From Candidatus Omnitrophota bacterium (GTDB taxonomy: Bacteria > Omnitrophota > Gorgyraeia > Aquiviventales > Aquiviventaceae), in contig JACQRD010000009.1 of NCBI GenBank assembly GCA_016206675.1, forward strand, positions 1-6,313: a stretch of DNA of 6,313 nucleotides. The letters run 5' to 3'. The notes below the pieces were generated by a model, which was not told the DNA's origin, searched no databases, and saw only the letters and a list, made by a program, of their open reading frames with translations. Both the position numbers and the translations under genes were made by a program. Positions within the stretch are counted from its first letter, which is position 1. Every line of letters starts with the position of its first letter. Shown here one piece after another: positions 5,908 through 6,313 of this stretch.

Positions 5908-6313
5908 CTCGCTCCACAGGGGTGCAGCCCGCCTCGCGGATTAAGTCGATCAGGCGGGCGCGGGTCAGGGTGACGGGGGAAGCGGCATCGGCCGCGTGCA
6001 TGATGCGCTCCTCCCCGATGGTGCCGTCAATGTCATCCGCGCCGAAGTGCAGGGCCACCGAGGCGATTTCCTCCCCCATGGTGACCCAATAGGCCTTGAT
6101 GTGGGGGAAGTTGTCGAGCAGCAGGCGGGCGACGGCGATCGTCCTGAGGTCTTCGAAGGCTGAGGCCTGGCGGCTGACGACTTGCGTCTTGCCGGGCTGG
6201 TAGGCCAGCGTGATGAAGCTCATGAACCCCGCCCCACGGGGCGGGGTGAAGCCCGGCACCTCATCCTGCAGATCGCGCAGCTTGAGCATGTGGTCCACCC
6301 GCTCCTCGTGCGT
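5843..6313 (-). CDS. mqnE: Aminofutalosine synthase, C-terminal part (radical SAM)
   Basis: Joins 3-enolpyruvyl-benzoate to SAM by radical addition, giving aminofutalosine. Only the last 156 codons are in the window; the frame is open to base 6313, so the Fe-S motif lies outside and the GTG at 6298 is an internal codon. The visible part opens with THEERVDHMLKLRDLQDE, continues with LRTIAVARLLLDNFPHIKAYW and VALHFGADDIDGTIGEERIMHAA, and ends with IREAGCTPVERDALYR. DDIDGT and HIKAYW distinguish MqnE from MqnC (DDFGGT, HIQASW). Where homologues have a continuous DETGGF.AFIPLAF-like stretch, this protein has about eight extra residues (TPPRGAGF), encoded by a perfect palindrome. The TAA stop lies inside mqnA, so about 20 C-terminal codons double as mqnA sequence in another frame. 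Confidence 0.93.
   Translation of the reverse strand, partial: THEERVDHMLKLRDLQDEVPGFTPPRGAGFMSFITLAYQPGKTQVVSRQASAFEDLRTIAVARLLLDNFPHIKAYWVTMGEEIASVALHFGADDIDGTIGEERIMHAADAASPVTLTRARLIDLIREAGCTPVERDALYRTVQVHGDGAHCESSVP
6226..6247. repeat. Perfect 10-bp palindrome inserted in mqnE
   Basis: ACCCCGCCCC (6226-6235) and GGGGCGGGGT (6238-6247) are exact reverse complements separated by two bases. The palindrome accounts for nearly all of an apparent 24-nt, eight-codon insertion in MqnE (TPPRGAGF). The insertion is flanked by GF codons on both sides (GGCTTC before, GGGTTC at its end), as if a 6-nt target had been duplicated. It is in frame and leaves the conserved flanks readable. Confidence 0.7.

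Noticed and set aside
5843..6298. mqnE as a complete short gene starting at GTG 6298
   Set aside because: The frame continues to the window edge with conserved MqnE residues (THEER before VDHM), so the gene is truncated by the window and the GTG is internal.

Overview
This GC-rich window (visibly well above 55% G+C) comes from a bacterium that makes menaquinone by the futalosine route. Four of the pathway's signature genes are here: mqnE, mqnA, mqnC and mqnD. The mix of futalosine genes, biotin synthase, peptide deformylase and many short palindromic or 7-nt repeats would suit an environmental lineage such as Nitrospirota, Methylomirabilota or Omnitrophota. That placement is a guess; the sequence contains no phylogenetic marker I can read with certainty.

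Layout. The right-hand three quarters is one tightly packed minus-strand run read from 6313 down to 1695: mqnE (3' part only, running off the window) - mqnA - mqnC - bioB - an ACT-ACT protein - def. Neighbours overlap by 65 nt (mqnE/mqnA), 20 nt (mqnA/mqnC) and 4 nt (mqnC/bioB), or lie 37 nt and 18 nt apart, so they look like one transcription unit. The left quarter is on the plus strand: a small FAD/NAD(P) oxidoreductase (10-717), then mqnD (769 or 781 to 1662), which converges on def across a 32-nt gap. No gap between genes exceeds 300 nt. I found no tRNA, rRNA, CRISPR, transposase or convincing intrinsic terminator.

How the genes work together. MqnA dehydrates chorismate. MqnE, a radical SAM enzyme, adds the product to SAM to give aminofutalosine. 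After removal of the base (mqnB is not in the window), MqnC, also radical SAM, cyclises the nucleoside, and MqnD releases 1,4-dihydroxy-6-naphthoate. BioB is a third radical SAM Fe-S enzyme and inserts sulfur into dethiobiotin. Def and the ACT protein are apparently unrelated passengers (translation maturation, possible amino-acid sensing).

The most unusual signal is repeat DNA. In-frame palindromic segments lie inside coding sequence: a 24-nt hairpin insert in mqnE, a roughly 130-nt hairpin-rich insert in mqnC, and an 83-nt nested inverted repeat that encodes the C-terminal tail of MqnC. They resemble in principle the palindromic elements that invade Rickettsia proteins. Separately, mqnD is bracketed by two different 7-nt-period repeat tracts, one of which folds back on itself around the mqnD start codons and encodes part of its N-terminus.
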